Positions 13,230 to 25,020 of a stretch of DNA of 64,000 nucleotides are shown one piece after another. The notes under the pieces were generated by a model. The model saw only the letters and a program-made list of their open reading frames with translations, was not told the DNA's origin and did no database searches. The DNA comes from Merluccius polli (lineage: Eukaryota > Chordata > Actinopteri > Gadiformes > Merlucciidae). Each line of letters starts with the position of its first letter. The first letter of the stretch is position 1. The DNA is taken from the NCBI GenBank assembly GCA_030340625.1, contig JAOPHQ010005429.1:110001-174000 (forward strand), given 5' to 3'. Both the position numbers and the translations under genes were made by a program.

Positions 13230-13935
13230 GAATATTTCAAGTGGGCCTCGCTGCGGAACACAAGATCCAGGGGAAGGGGCTGGATCTAGGTCCAGTGGGC
13301 GGCGTTACATGCTCCAGGCGGCGTTACGTGATCCGCAGAGTTTTGTGTTGTTTGATCGGAGCACTGCAGGCAGGGCAGCGATAACAAACGTAAATTTGAA
13401 CATACTTAAAAGAGATTTTTCGTCGGTCAGACAAGTTTGTCACATCTAAGACTGACCCCCAAAAAATACCTGGTTTCTGAGTGTGGTGCATGTGTCCCCG
13501 GGTTAGGAGGCCTCTAGCTTGGGTAAGTGGTGGGTGTGTGGGCCTAATTAAGTATTTTTTGTGCATTTTTTCAATCCCTGCTGCCTATAATAATATAATA
13601 AAAATAAACATGTTATTCTGAGTTGGTTGTTATTTTAGTTGAGGCTTTAAAAGTTACAGCTCAATATCCACCAGACTGAAGCGGGCACCAGAGTGTTAGA
13701 TTCGGTCCATATCTTTGTTGTCCAACATTAAAAAAGAGCAAGCTACTACTCAAAAAGAGTGGGGGAAGTGTGTGGTGTAGTTATCCAATCAGATCAGGAG
13801 TGTGGCGGCGGCCGCCGTCCCATAGTAACGACTGGTTTCTTCTGTAACCCGCCCACTTCTGTAACGCCACTGGACCTAGATCCAGCCCCTCCGCCTGGAT
13901 CTTGTGTTCCGCAGCGAGGTGCTACTCGAATATTT
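13230..13935. mobile_element. 690-bp terminal-inverted-repeat DNA transposon in the duplication
   Basis: The element at about 13238-13927 has inverted repeats of about 60 bp. The left arm reads cctcgctgcggaacacaaga and later ctggatctaggtccagtgg; the right arm is its complement. It is flanked on both sides by aatattt (gaatattt if 8 bp), and the homologous site in copy 1 (about 10310-10335) has a single aatattt. It does not encode a transposase. A 7-8 bp duplication is compatible with hAT, but the terminal bases are not decisive. Confidence 0.85.
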
Positions 13936-14114
13936 TGCAGAGAAAGTCATCTTCTGAGAAAGCGGTGCAGTGTTTTTGTTTCAGAGGCTCTTTGAAGTCT
14001 CTTTGCCTTTCACAGAAACCCTCTCAAGGGAGAATCAGATAAGTACCGCTCTGTCTAATATCTGTAATGCAAAGGAAACAGGAATATATGTACCGATACG
14101 AGGGTCCCCTAACA

Positions 14115-14225
14115 TGCACACACACACACACACACACACAAACGCACACACACACATGCACACACACACATGCACACACACACACACACCACACACAAAC
14201 GCACACAATGCACACACACACACAT

Positions 14226-14311
<86 letters not shown>
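14115..14311. repeat. (CA)n microsatellite, about 200 bp
   Basis: This is an interrupted then perfect CA tract. The corresponding tract in the first duplication copy (about 10506-10540) is only about 35 bp, so the array expanded after duplication. Open frames here in either direction are low-complexity artefacts. Confidence 0.95.
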
Positions 14312-14314
<3 letters not shown>

Positions 14315-14470
14315 GTGCTAGTCTGTCTATGCTAATAGCATCATCAAGGTGCATCCCAGAGCCTGAGCAGATGCACACCTGCATCTGCACCAAGACCATC
14401 TGCCTCCAAGACCTCAACTTCCTCACACTGAAGCCCACGGTTGGTATACTGTGTTGCAGAAAACACACCA

Positions 14471-15739
14471 CACCACACCAGTGGTGGCTCCTGCCAAATC
14501 TCTCAGGGCCGGGCAACTGTTGCAATGATGGCTAAGGTGACCCGTTCAATGAGTAAATTAACTTAAGTCAGCTAGCTAACTTGACATTGTCACATTGCAT
14601 TGTACAATTAGTTTTTTTCTGGTCACCTCACGTAGCAATACCACCACAAGACATGGATTCTTCCTTAGGCTACTGTACAGTATTTTTGGACAGCTACATC
14701 CAGGAGTTCATTGTAAATGTCTTGAATAAAATGATTTTGGCTCTACAGACTGAACAATCCACTGTGGTCATCAACAGATTTGTCATCAGTTTGCCCTCAC
14801 AAATACCTTTGAATGTAGAGAGATACCTGCTTTACCATTAATCAAATCAAGTTAATTATAAGTAAGGTCTTCACTCTCACAATAATCGGATTCAGTCTTC
14901 ATCAGATAACATTTTATTTTAGGTGCAGCAAATCCAGAATCAAGAGCAGTGGCACTGAGGCTGATAATGTGCAACGAATACAACTATTTACATAGAATTC
15001 AAAGTCAAAAGTCAAAGTGTTTTACAGTATTTGTCAAATACACTGTATAACACAGGGTCATTCTGAACAGTGAAATTCTTATGACATGGCAAGCGACAAA
15101 TACTTAGAAGGCGTTCGAAAGAAGATAACACATAACATATATTTACTTAGATATTATTCACATTATCTACTTTGCATCCCGCATGCCACGCTCATACCAG
15201 CTCTGCGAAAATCCCAGTTTATACAACCCCCCACCCCCCTTTGTAGATACTTGAATGATGTTTCAATTTGGTGTGGGTGGTCCTAATTCTTTAGTTGCAG
15301 CCAATTTATCCTGATTACTTTGACGACTGAAAGATATTTCTCGTAATGACACGATGGAGATGGTCTTGGTAGAGATGCTGAGTTGAGGTATTTGTTAGCC
15401 GTGTTGACGCCCCAGTGGTCTGGTCACGTCAACGTCATATGTACGTATGACGAAAACACGTTCGTGCAACCCCCCCCCCCCCCCCCCCCCCCCGGAACCC
15501 ATAAATAGTGCATTGCGGTGCCTACAGTTAGAAAAAAAACCTTAACATGAAACATGATTGTCAACCAGACTGAAATCGCCCGAAAGGGGCGGTAATACTT
15601 GGACTGATATTCAGAGGCAGGGGACAAACTGTCTAGTGTAACACTGTGGTAGAATGTGATAGTAAAATTCCCTCCCTTTCCCCCTTTGGTGGGGCGTCGC
15701 CCAATCGCCCCCAAGGAAAAAAACGCCACTGCACCACAC
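14471..15739. mobile_element. 1253-bp nonautonomous hAT element with 8-bp TSD
   Basis: The element spans 14479-15731, starts CAGTGGTG and ends CGCCACTG, the short CAGTGG(C/T)G inverted terminus typical of hAT elements. The 8-bp duplication caccacac lies on both sides (14471-14478 and 15732-15739). Copy 1 of the segmental duplication has this position uninterrupted (about 10680-10690). The interior contains a poly-C run (about 15471-15493) and no transposase. The target is itself a CCACA repeat, so the duplication could look better than it is. Confidence 0.85.
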
Positions 15740-16225
15740 CACACCACACCTCTCTCAGACTCGCGTACAGCTTCACACAACCACGCCCGTGTTATAATGG
15801 AAATGACTAGAGATCGCTTTGGGAGCACGAGGTCATCTGTAATGCACCTGTCCTCGCAGTCTGACTGTGTCCATTCGTCTATGTGGAGTCCTTTAAACAG
15901 AGAGCATGGGCTCTGATTCTGACTTGCGAGCGAACGAGTCTCAGGATTGATGCATTCGCTGGCGAGGCTCATTCTGTGTACGGGCTTAATCGTTCATCTG
16001 GCCGACGGCGATCTGAAGAAATCCATCACAACAATAATCTTGACAAGCGTTCAAAAGCGGAGCGAGGGAAAACAAAGAGATGACATTGTGTGGATTTTTG
16101 ATCAGAAATGAGACAGACAGACAGAAACAAGGATTTTTGTTTTTGTCTTGGCTTAACTTATATTAGTGAGAATATCAAGGCCCAGAAAAGCATCTTTTCC
16201 CAAGGATTATTATGTATTATTCATT

Positions 16226-17176
16226 ATACAACAGGTAGTTCCGACCAAGCAATCTGATTGTTAGACATTTAGACTGTGCTCAAATCTGCATGACAGCACA
16301 CCTAGCCGTGCTGCCTCATCATTATTACTCTGTCATTGATTAAAACTATTTCCATGGCAACATTGTAACTGCCACTACAGGAGTAGAGCGAGAGCTAAAC
16401 AGTAGCCTACAATATTGATACGAAATGGATAATTTTGTTGTTAATATTTAGTTTAGGTGTTCATTTTGATTTATATGCACAGTACACCCTAATATTGCAT
16501 TATACAACGGTTACCAACAAAATAAAAGATATAATCAATACAAGCAAATCAACTCAACAGGGACTAGAAGGCATCATTACTAAGGGTCGGTCTACTTGCT
16601 GGAGTAGTAAACTAGGTTTCATTATGTAGGAGTCTACGGGTGTGTCTGATTGTTGTCCAAGTATTAGTCAGACCCCATGTATTTCCAGGGAAACAAATTT
16701 AACACAAGCAAACCATTTTTTTTATTTTGAGAGCGAATTGCCCCAATTGTTGTTGTTTTGTATTTATTTTTTTTTGTTGTGCAATCACAATATTACACTC
16801 GACTTCACCGTGTGCTTCACCGTCATTATTGGCATGACGGCATAGGCGCGGGAAGTGGGGGTGCGGGGGGGGGCTGCAGCACCCCCTGGTGGTGGCCCCC
16901 CCCCCCCCCCCCCGCTCAACAATCGCGCTACCGAATTGCTCCGCCAGCACCCTCCCCCCCCCCCCCCCCCCCGCTCAACAATCGCGCTACCGAATTGCTC
17001 CGCCAGCACCAACCCCCCCCCCCCCCCCCCCCCCCCCACCCACAGCACCCCCTGCCGAAAACATCTTCCCGCGCCTCTGCATGACGGTGATGCAGTCAGG
17101 ACCGAGGCGCTATGGCGAGTTACGTAAGCATCACTGAAGTAACGGTAAAGCACACCCTCTTGTGTAATATTGCTTA
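16226..17176. mobile_element. third insertion in the duplication, with poly-C blocks; type unresolved
   Basis: The left boundary follows tattattcatt and the right precedes aatttccaag; these are contiguous in copy 1 (about 11150-11170). The insert includes a composite at 16845-17095 with three C runs, each followed by gctcaacaatcgcgc and a gctccgccagcacc spacer. No clear inverted termini were found. A TA dinucleotide duplication is compatible but not proven. It could be a nested or truncated element. Confidence 0.65.
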
Positions 17177-17670
17177 ATTAATTTCCAAGACATGAGAGGA
17201 CTGTCATTCATATCAGAGAATGCTGCAATACTCAGATGTTCAGAATAAGTTGTTCTCTGGTGGAAAACTCTTTGAAAAAGTCATTATGTTAAAGTGTTGT
17301 TATGTTAGCGGTTTGAAGGGAATCTTGTTACCACACTTATGAATTTGGAGGCTCGTTTTGGGCAGCTTTTAAAGCCATCTTAAGGCTATTTTTCAATCAT
17401 TTTTTAAAGTACCACGGGTGTCCCAAATTACAAATCAGTTTCAGTTCAGTTTGAAATGTTGCATGTCACAGAGAGAGGGAAATCATATTTTTGTAGGACA
17501 TAATATGTTCCTGGGTTTCTTCACTGATGGGTGTTTTTGGAAGCTAAAGTCATCTTGCTGAAGTCTGTGTTCAAACAGAGGCAGATGACTAAACATGTAT
17601 AAGTCCAATTCCATAATGACATTGATCAAATTAAACAGTATGGTACATGACTCCTGCCATAAGAAGCCTA

Positions 17671-18706
17671 GACGACAGTTCATTAAAAAAATAAATGTAA
17701 ATCTATACATGTTCACTAACCGACTGCCATTTTTAGTTTTTAGCCTTTATGTCATTGGTTGTTTTCCTTCCCTAGTTCTACATGAATATTTGTATTTGTG
17801 TCGAAGAGTTGCTGCTCTCTGCTTTGATGTAAATATATGGCTTGTTGGAGTTGGAGAAATACTATTTACCACTTCAAAATAAAAGCAGCGTGCTCCATGT
17901 TAAACCAACTGGCCATTGAGACGTGAGACACCACACCAACTGATTGCAACTCTAGACTCAGTGTAATTCTGATAACAGCTTTTGGTCACAGTAAAACTAT
18001 CCCACATGGTTGGGTTTTGGTGCTTTAGCACACTGAATGGAGCCAGCATGCCAATGGTTCTTGGGTTGTTTGTTTCCTGCAGGTTATAATAACCTGGAGG
18101 TACCAGATATTAATTATTGTGTCTGCTGTTAAGTTGTCATCTTTATAAAAAAACCTGAAGTTCCCAGGGAAGAGGTCCTGCTGGAATACACGCTCATCCA
18201 TCACGCGTGGCTGTAGGGGAATACTTGAATATATTTGTTGATGGTATTGATACAAAATGTACCGTACGTGACATCGGGTATACAAAACTATATAGCCATT
18301 AAACTAGGCAATAATGTATTAAAGATAAACAAGCAACTACAATGTATTCCTGTCTTTTAGATGTTCGGTTCATTTTTAATCCAACATAATGCTGATTAAG
18401 ATGCTCACTCAACGACTAGCAATGTTCACCGTAATTACCATTATTAAATACCATTACATTATTACATTATAGAAAACAGCATCTAGCTCTACATGCAATC
18501 ACGACACATTAGCCAATCAGTGAACTGGCCCTAATGAACCCCGCCCCTCTTCCACGCAGCTCCTTTCGGCCATCCCTGCAATACCAATCACTCGATTATT
18601 CTCGTGGGGATTTACATTTACTGCTGGGGTGATAGTGGCTGGTGATGGTGATGGGGGATGGAGGGGGGTGAGGGGTTGGGGGAGTGATGAGTTGTCCCTT
18701 TTGAGA

Positions 18707-18743
<37 letters not shown>

Positions 18744-18960
18744 CGGATACTGCACACACACACACACACATCCTTAGAGGCTCGGATCTCAGCAGTCTGG
18801 TAAGCATCACCCGCAGCACAACAGTTAAGGCTGCTGCAACGCATGTCACACAGCGACGGAGATAGATGATCTGACTCCTGCCCCCAATGAGGCAGCTAGC
18901 CTCACCCAGGGCTGAGCCCACCCCTGGGCCTACATAGCACAAGCACCACCCCAAGAGACC
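17671..18960. other. no gene recognised; 30-base poly-G run
   Basis: No exon-like sequence was found. A run of about 30 G lies at 18713-18743, followed by gcggatactg and (CA)n. The long proline and glycine open frames over it are artefacts of the homopolymer. Confidence 0.6.
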
Positions 18961-18965
18961 ACCAT

Positions 18966-19720
18966 TTACCAGTACAATAGTATAGTAGTATGGTATAGTG
19001 TATAGTATAGTATAGTATAGTATAGTAGTAGTATAGTATAGTGTATACTGTATAGTATAATATAGTATAGTAGTATAGTGTATACTGTATAGTATAGTAT
19101 AGTATAGTAGTATAGTGTATACTGTATAGTATAGTGTATAGTATAGTATGGTATAGTATAGTATAGTAGTATAGTATAGTGTATACTGTATAGTATAATA
19201 TAGTATAGTAGTATAGTGTATACTGTATAGTATAGTATAGTATAGTAGTATAGTGTATACTGTATAGTATAGTGTATAGTATAGTATGGTATAGTATAGT
19301 ATAGTATAGTAGTATAGTATAGTGTATACTGTATAGTATAATATAGTATAGTAGTAGGCCTATAGTGTATACTGTATAGTATAGTATAGTAGTAGTATAA
19401 TATAGTGTATACTGTATAGTATAATATAGTATAGTAGTATAGTGTATACTGTATAGTATAGTGTATAGTATAGTATGGTATAGTGTAGTCATGTAAAGCG
19501 TAGCATAGCGTAGTGTAGCATAGCATAGCATACTATAGTATAGCATCTTAGTACACTAGCCTCATTTAGCGTTGTATAGCATGTAGTGAAGAGAAGCATA
19601 GCATAGTCTAGTATAGAATAGCATAGCATAGCATTGTAAAATATAGTGTAGCGTATTGTCTTGTAGCATAGCATTGTGTAGTGTAGTATAACATAGCATA
19701 GTACAGCCTTGTCTATTAGC
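18966..19720. repeat. TATAG pentanucleotide satellite with higher-order structure
   Basis: About 530 bp of nearly pure (tatag)n variants with regularly spaced gtgtatactgtatag punctuations are followed, from about 19490, by a decaying tagca-type tail to about 19720. The marker variant tatggtatag occurs at about 18989, 19147, 19285 and 19475, which shows longer units (one interval is 138 bp) built from the 5-bp unit. Open frames over it (YTI/YYY repeats) are artefacts. Confidence 0.95.
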
Positions 19721-20383
19721 ATGGAATAGTAAAGCGTTGTGTCATGTGTCATTGCACAGTATAGTGTAGTCTGTGACTGCGTATTCGTGTGTGTTTGTGG
19801 GTTAATATCCTGCTGACGTGTGCTCTCACACCATAATGACTTTCTCACGTGTCTACAGGCTCGGTTCAAGGAGATTCCTTGAGCTCTATGTATTTTTCTG
19901 AAGCTCACGTGCGCAGAGATACCGCGTGGTTTGCACGCTTATCTGAGCCTCCTTCAGCGCCGCTAGCTGGTGTGTGTCAGTGGGGTAGGGTAATATGGGA
20001 GAGTGCGCACGTCAACGTGATTAAAATAGAGCCGGCGCACCGCGCAGGAAGTTCACGTTCCATGAACAAAGATAGCGAGCAGCGTAATCTCTATGAACGA
20101 GCTGTCAGACGTCCGCAACGATGTTTGATTTATTGGGGGGGAAAATATCGTAATCATGAATCAGAACCTCAACGCAAGAACTCTGCCTTTCAATACAACG
20201 ATATGAGCTCAGTTTTAATATGCAACTGTTTGGAGGGTTTATTCAAATCTGATGGCAGATGGCAGCGATGTTACACGGAAATATTTAAATCATTATCAGT
20301 TCAATAGCTAACTCAAAAAAGAGAAGGTGTGTCTTATTCTGGGCTCATCCACAGATGGGCATTCTTGCTGGGGGCCACGTAGT

Positions 20384-20465
20384 AGCAGATGACTGAACAT
20401 GTATAATTAAGTCCAATTACATAATTACATTGATCACATGAAACATTATGGTACAGGAACTGTAG
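20384..20465. repeat. short third copy of segmental-duplication end
   Basis: The sequence gatgactgaacatgtataattaagtcc through cattatggtaca matches 11570-11640 and 17584-17645. The flanks differ, so this is a small dispersed fragment. The remaining sequence from 19720 to 21000 shows nothing recognisable. Confidence 0.7.
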
Positions 20466-20995
20466 CCCTGAGCAGCCTGTAGGCTACAACAAAAGCATTG
20501 TGGGGCCAACACATTGTACATATATATTAGAGACATATATACAGACAGTAAGAAGACAGTGAAGTGTTCTGCATTTAAAATGAATACATACTTAGCATAT
20601 TGGGAAAGCTGCACATTATGCTCCCTGTATGCCTTGTTGCCTGGCCATGAAATGCAAGATGCATCAAAAATATTGAGCCGGACAATCTTTCCTCCAAACT
20701 ATTATTGCATTTGGTTTCATGACTTTCATGACACAACCACATCTACGCTGTGTAAGGTTTTTGTGTTGGACTATGACTGGACCACAAGCCTGTAGTGAGC
20801 CGTAAGCATTAGCTGTGAGCATAAAGCTGAAAGTCATGCTTCATCAACCCCGGAGAGGGAGTCCTCTCTCACCCATTCCTCCCCCAAACCTGCCAGTGCA
20901 GCTCTGCCTCACTGGGACAGGAGAGAGAAGGAACTCATTATGGTCCTTAATCCCCAGCACTTGCTTCGTCATTCCTCTCTCATTGTTTTACACAC

Positions 20996-20998
<3 letters not shown>

Positions 20999-21064
<66 letters not shown>

Positions 21065-21080
21065 CCCCCCCCCCCCCCCA
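20999..21080. repeat. (CT)n followed by poly-C
   Basis: A perfect CT tract (about 20999-21062) runs directly into a C run of about 18 bases, then degenerate CCCTCTC. It is simple sequence only. Confidence 0.95.
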
Positions 21081-21272
21081 TTGCTCTCACCCTCCCTCTC
21101 CCTCTCTCTCTCATTTTACTTTTCCCACTACCTCCCCCACTCCCTCTCACCCGCAAAAAAAGACAATAGCAAGACTTCCACTGCTGCTGAGTCACACGGA
21201 CAAAGATGAATAAAGCGGCGATGGCGGAAACAGTGACATGGGCGCCAAGGCGCCAAACTATGCGCCCACCAT

Positions 21273-21395
21273 GGGACTTATTCACCTATAGTGGCCATCT
21301 TGGTTCCATCTTTGCACCATCTTGGGTCTTAACTGAATATTCCCCCCACCCAGCTAGCTTTTAGAACCAAGATGGCTGCTAGGTGAATAAGGCCC
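21273..21395. repeat. foldback inverted repeat, about 32-bp arms
   Basis: The left arm 21273-21306 (gggacttattcaccta then gccatcttggttc) is the near-complement of the right arm 21364-21395, with about 57 bp between. It may be a small MITE or the ends of one. No clear target duplication was found. Confidence 0.7.
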
Positions 21396-22689
21396 ATTCA
21401 AGTGTCATGGCGGCCACACATGGAAGTTAACACAAAGGCATCAGGCATGCCTCTTTACAGGACGTAGTTACCATGGGAACCCCCCCCCCCCCCCCCGCCC
21501 CTCGCCAAAGTCTAGCATGATCTGTCATGGCCATCAACATACAAAACGAGAGATACAGACAGAGAGAGAGAAAGAGCGAGAGCTGGTTGAGATCCGGCTG
21601 TGAGACGTGTTAGGGCGGAGGAACGGTGATGACACACTGGGGAGAACAAAGACATGTTCTCCTCTAATGAGGTGGGAGCTCTGGTTCAGGTGGGAACATG
21701 GACAGCATTACACTTAATGACTCCACTCTAGCTCATATGAGGGATTTAAATCTATATGCCCTGCTGCTACAATGCTAACCCAATGCCACGGTTAGCTTGC
21801 AGAGGCATCCGAATGACGAAACAATTGGTCAAATGTGTAGCAGCTTCTATGGAAACCCATTCCAACAAAAGAAACAGCATGACTAGTGTGTTAAATATGC
21901 CTCAATAAAGAATCAGATATGACATCCCACTGGCCGTTCAAAACACAAACGGTCTGTCAGAAAAGACGGAGCCTGAGCTAAGTTTACACGCCTGTCTAAG
22001 AACAAACATTTGCATACTGACAGGATCTATTAGAAAGATATGTGGCCTACTGGGCGCCTGGAAAACCACACTGTCCTTGAAGGCAAGGCTCCTGTCAAAT
22101 GCAGTACAGACAGAGAGCAACATGTCCATTTTCCTGTTCACTTGGCCTCCCTCCTTTTTCAGTCCACATTTCATCTCCGGGTCGGCATCCATTAACGATG
22201 CTGTGTGTAGAATAATTCACCCGACTGACGATTGAATACGGCCACAAACGGAAACCAAGAAGACGTTATGTTACCCTCTCTCTCTCTCTCTCTGGGACTT
22301 AGCCACGCTGGCCCCATGGTTTGTTACTGACAATACAAAGCGACCAGACAGTTCATTATACCGCTATCTGTTATGGCGTCATCGGGAGTTCTCTGTTTAC
22401 TTCTAAAGCAGTGTGGGTTTATCTGATATGAGAATCCAATTTGGCTGTGAACTGAGACGACCGGCCCCCGTGTGCAGTGAGCTATCATCAATCGACCCAA
22501 GGAGGAGCTTTGATAGGACACAGGGGAGACGTTTGGAGTCTGTTACCTTTTAGGTGAATACACAAACACACAAACACACAAACACACAGGCACGTGCACA
22601 CGCACCCTCACTCACACACTCACATAGACACACACACAATACACCAAAATAACAACAAACGGGGAGGGGAGGGGAGGGCAAGATAGTCG

Positions 22690-22860
22690 AGTAAAGGGGC
22701 TTGACAGCCGAACGGTTCTTGTTCAAATGGTTCAAACCCCAATGTCTAACCTGTAGGCATCCTTGAGCAAGATGTCTAACCTAATAATGTGATAGCTGTG
22801 AATGTATCTAAAAAAATAAATAAACTCACTTTGGATAAAATAATCTGCTAAAAGACTCAA
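22690..22860 (+). repeat. tRNA-derived SINE copy
   Basis: A good B box (ggttcaaacccc at about 22729) is followed by gcatccttgagcaagatg and a tail with ctttggataaaataatctgctaaa. It is the same family as the copies at 6.8 and 29.6 kb. From 21400 to 22690 and 22860 to 23330 I see only poly-C runs (about 21480-21496, 23180-23194) and CA repeats (22560-22640). Confidence 0.75.
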
Positions 22861-23335
22861 TTGTTAATAACAGATGGGCTATATGATCACAGCAACGTCA
22901 TCATATGTTGACAACGCCACACACTTTCCAACCCCGGATGCACCTCTCGATCGGTAAGTACAGTATAAGCGCAATCTGGTGCCCTAGATGTCGGGTTCCC
23001 TCTCCCCGGCTGCCAAAGATAGTTCGCGTAGAGAGATACGACGCGGCATCCAATTATAATAACTGCACAGAAGGCAACCTTGAACCACCTTGACGAACAG
23101 CCAGGTGAACAGAGCGTGGGGAAGGTTTTAGGGGGCGGCAAGGGGCAGCCACACAAAGCAGGCCTGCCCTTCTGCTGTCCCCCCCCCCCCCCCGGACAGG
23201 GACGGAGAGGCGCGGAGGAGCAGCACACCGCTTGGTAGTGTCTAATGGGTTATTGTGAGGCAGAAAGGTCTTCCATGCAAACTATGCCTGCAAGGCTATG
23301 AGGCAGGTCAGGAAAATTAACAAGATGGATGGTGG

Positions 23336-23338
<3 letters not shown>

Positions 23339-23398
<60 letters not shown>

Positions 23399-23399
23399 C

Positions 23400-23440
<41 letters not shown>

Positions 23441-23816
23441 AGTGAGTTATTAATACATAACGGTGAGTAGCGGTGAACCAGCATAGCCCTAATACATTGA
23501 CTAAAGCTCCTATAACAAACTAAATGGAAATGGATTAAATAAGACGGTATGAGTCATTAGTCTAATGTTGCACAGGCATCACAGATGTTTTTATATGATG
23601 CCTGGTTACTCTAGGCGATCCTTCATCATAGGCCCATTATTAACTGAAAACACCTGACCACAAAAGCACAACACCTGTGTGTCACACAGAACGGGCATAG
23701 CCTATTTCTCTAAACCTACATGTAATAACGCCGCCATCACCGATTAGTGGTCTTAATTCAGCAACTCTGTCTGTCTTCCAGGACAAAACCGCATGCATTT
23801 CTTCAATATTTGACAG

Positions 23817-23874
<58 letters not shown>

Positions 23875-24110
23875 CCTAGTAGCACTCATGAAGTAGTTCA
23901 CACACACAATCAAAAAGCGACCCCCCGCGGCGCCCACGCCTGCTTTTGCCACACCCGCGTGACAAAAACACTACACCTCCAGTATTAGCTAATGATGATG
24001 ATAATGATGATGATCATCGTCATCAACATGATGATGATGATGATGATGATGGTCATCATCATCATCATCATCATCATCGTCATCATCATCATCATCATCT
24101 TTCTAGTCTC
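23339..24110. repeat. cluster of TG, AT and GAT/ATC microsatellites
   Basis: (TG)n lies at about 23339-23446, (AT)n at about 23818-23872 and interrupted (GAT)n then (ATC)n at about 23992-24100. The switch from GAT to ATC makes the last array partly self-complementary. No gene is seen between them. Confidence 0.9.
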
Positions 24111-24189
24111 CTGCCGAGAGAGACAACCACGAACACGTCCAGACACACCTCCATCCTCTCTACACGTGGTTTCCTTTGTTAACCACGTA

Positions 24190-24408
24190 AAGTGTGTGTG
24201 TGTGTGTGTGTGTGGGTTTGCTTTTTGGGCTGGCTGACCCGCTCCACCTGCTCCTGGACCTGGGGACGCAGAGACCAGAGGACCAGACCCCCCCCCCCCC
24301 CTGGTCCTGCCTCTCTCAGTACGACCATGTTGGTGGGATTATAGCTATGGCAACACCCTCCCCATGGCAGGCGATGCGGGAACAAACACGGGTTTTGTGT
24401 CAAGCGCG

Positions 24409-24446
<38 letters not shown>

Positions 24447-24515
24447 AAGGTGCCGCCTACAATGTCACACTTTTCTTTTTTTTGGGGGGGGGGGGGGGGG
24501 GGGGGGGGGCGCGAG
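24190..24515. repeat. TG/CA tracts and 26-base poly-G
   Basis: Short (TG)n at 24193-24215, a C run at about 24288-24301, (CA)n at about 24415-24444 and a G run at about 24485-24510 are seen. No exon is recognised. Confidence 0.85.
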
Positions 24516-24690
24516 CGCAATGTTACGCTCCCCGTATCGCTAAACACACGTCTACACACAGCAGGTGCTGTGCCACACACTCATTGTAAAAAATAATAAT
24601 AATATAAATAATGATAATAATAAAATGTGTAGCCTACTAACGCAACGCAAAGCGAAACAAAAAACAAAACAAAAAAAATCCCCACCCTAC

Positions 24691-25020
24691 CTGTCCTATC
24701 AGCTCCGGGTGTCAGTCAGGGCTTCAGACCACAATGTGACCATTGAGATGACGGACGCCACCGCCCAGAGCGCGCTGTCGTGTCACCGCCACGGAGGAGC
24801 AGGAGCAGGAGGAGGTGGACGAGGAGGAGCAGGAGAGGAGGAGGAGGAGGAGAGCCCAATAGGCTGGAAGGAGCTGGAGGGAGCAGCAGCAGCAGCCGGC
24901 GAGGAGGATGCTGTCGGGGGAGGGCGAGCAGCGCGAGCCGGGGCGGAGGATGCTGATGGGCGTTTTCGCGGCGCGAGCCGGCGACGTGGGGGAACTTCTT
25001 ACGTCGTGCGTGAGTCCGCG
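24691..25020 (-). promoter_or_regulatory. GC-rich candidate promoter / first noncoding exon (epb41l1?)
   Basis: A sharply GC- and CpG-rich block in AT-rich surroundings contains purine/pyrimidine-biased triplet runs. On the minus strand it ends at a good donor (gacag/gtaggg, exon side at 24691), which would suit a noncoding first exon of epb41l1 with an intron of about 20 kb. On the plus strand there is also a strong donor (tcgtgc/gtgagt at about 25009) after an open frame from an ATG at about 24909, but no downstream plus-strand exon was found. Direction is therefore inferred from gene order. Confidence 0.45.

Larger units (their letters stand above)
12381..17670. repeat. segmental duplication, copy 2, expanded by three insertions
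   Basis: This is the second copy of the 9506-11665 block, grown to 5.3 kb by a 690-bp element (13238-13927), a 1253-bp hAT element (14479-15731) and an insert of about 950 bp (about 16226-17176), plus a longer CA tract (about 14115-14311). Outside the inserts it matches copy 1 closely. A further short match (about 75 bp, agatgactgaacatgtataa onwards) lies at 20388-20460. Confidence 0.9.

Noticed and set aside
14024..14535. Long open frames of His-Thr or Cys-Val repeats
   Set aside because: They follow from the CA/TG dinucleotide tract, which is open in several frames on both strands.
18966..19546. Minus-strand open frame of 214 codons rich in Tyr, Thr and Ile
   Set aside because: It is a reading of the TATAG satellite, with no start context, domain or splice borders.
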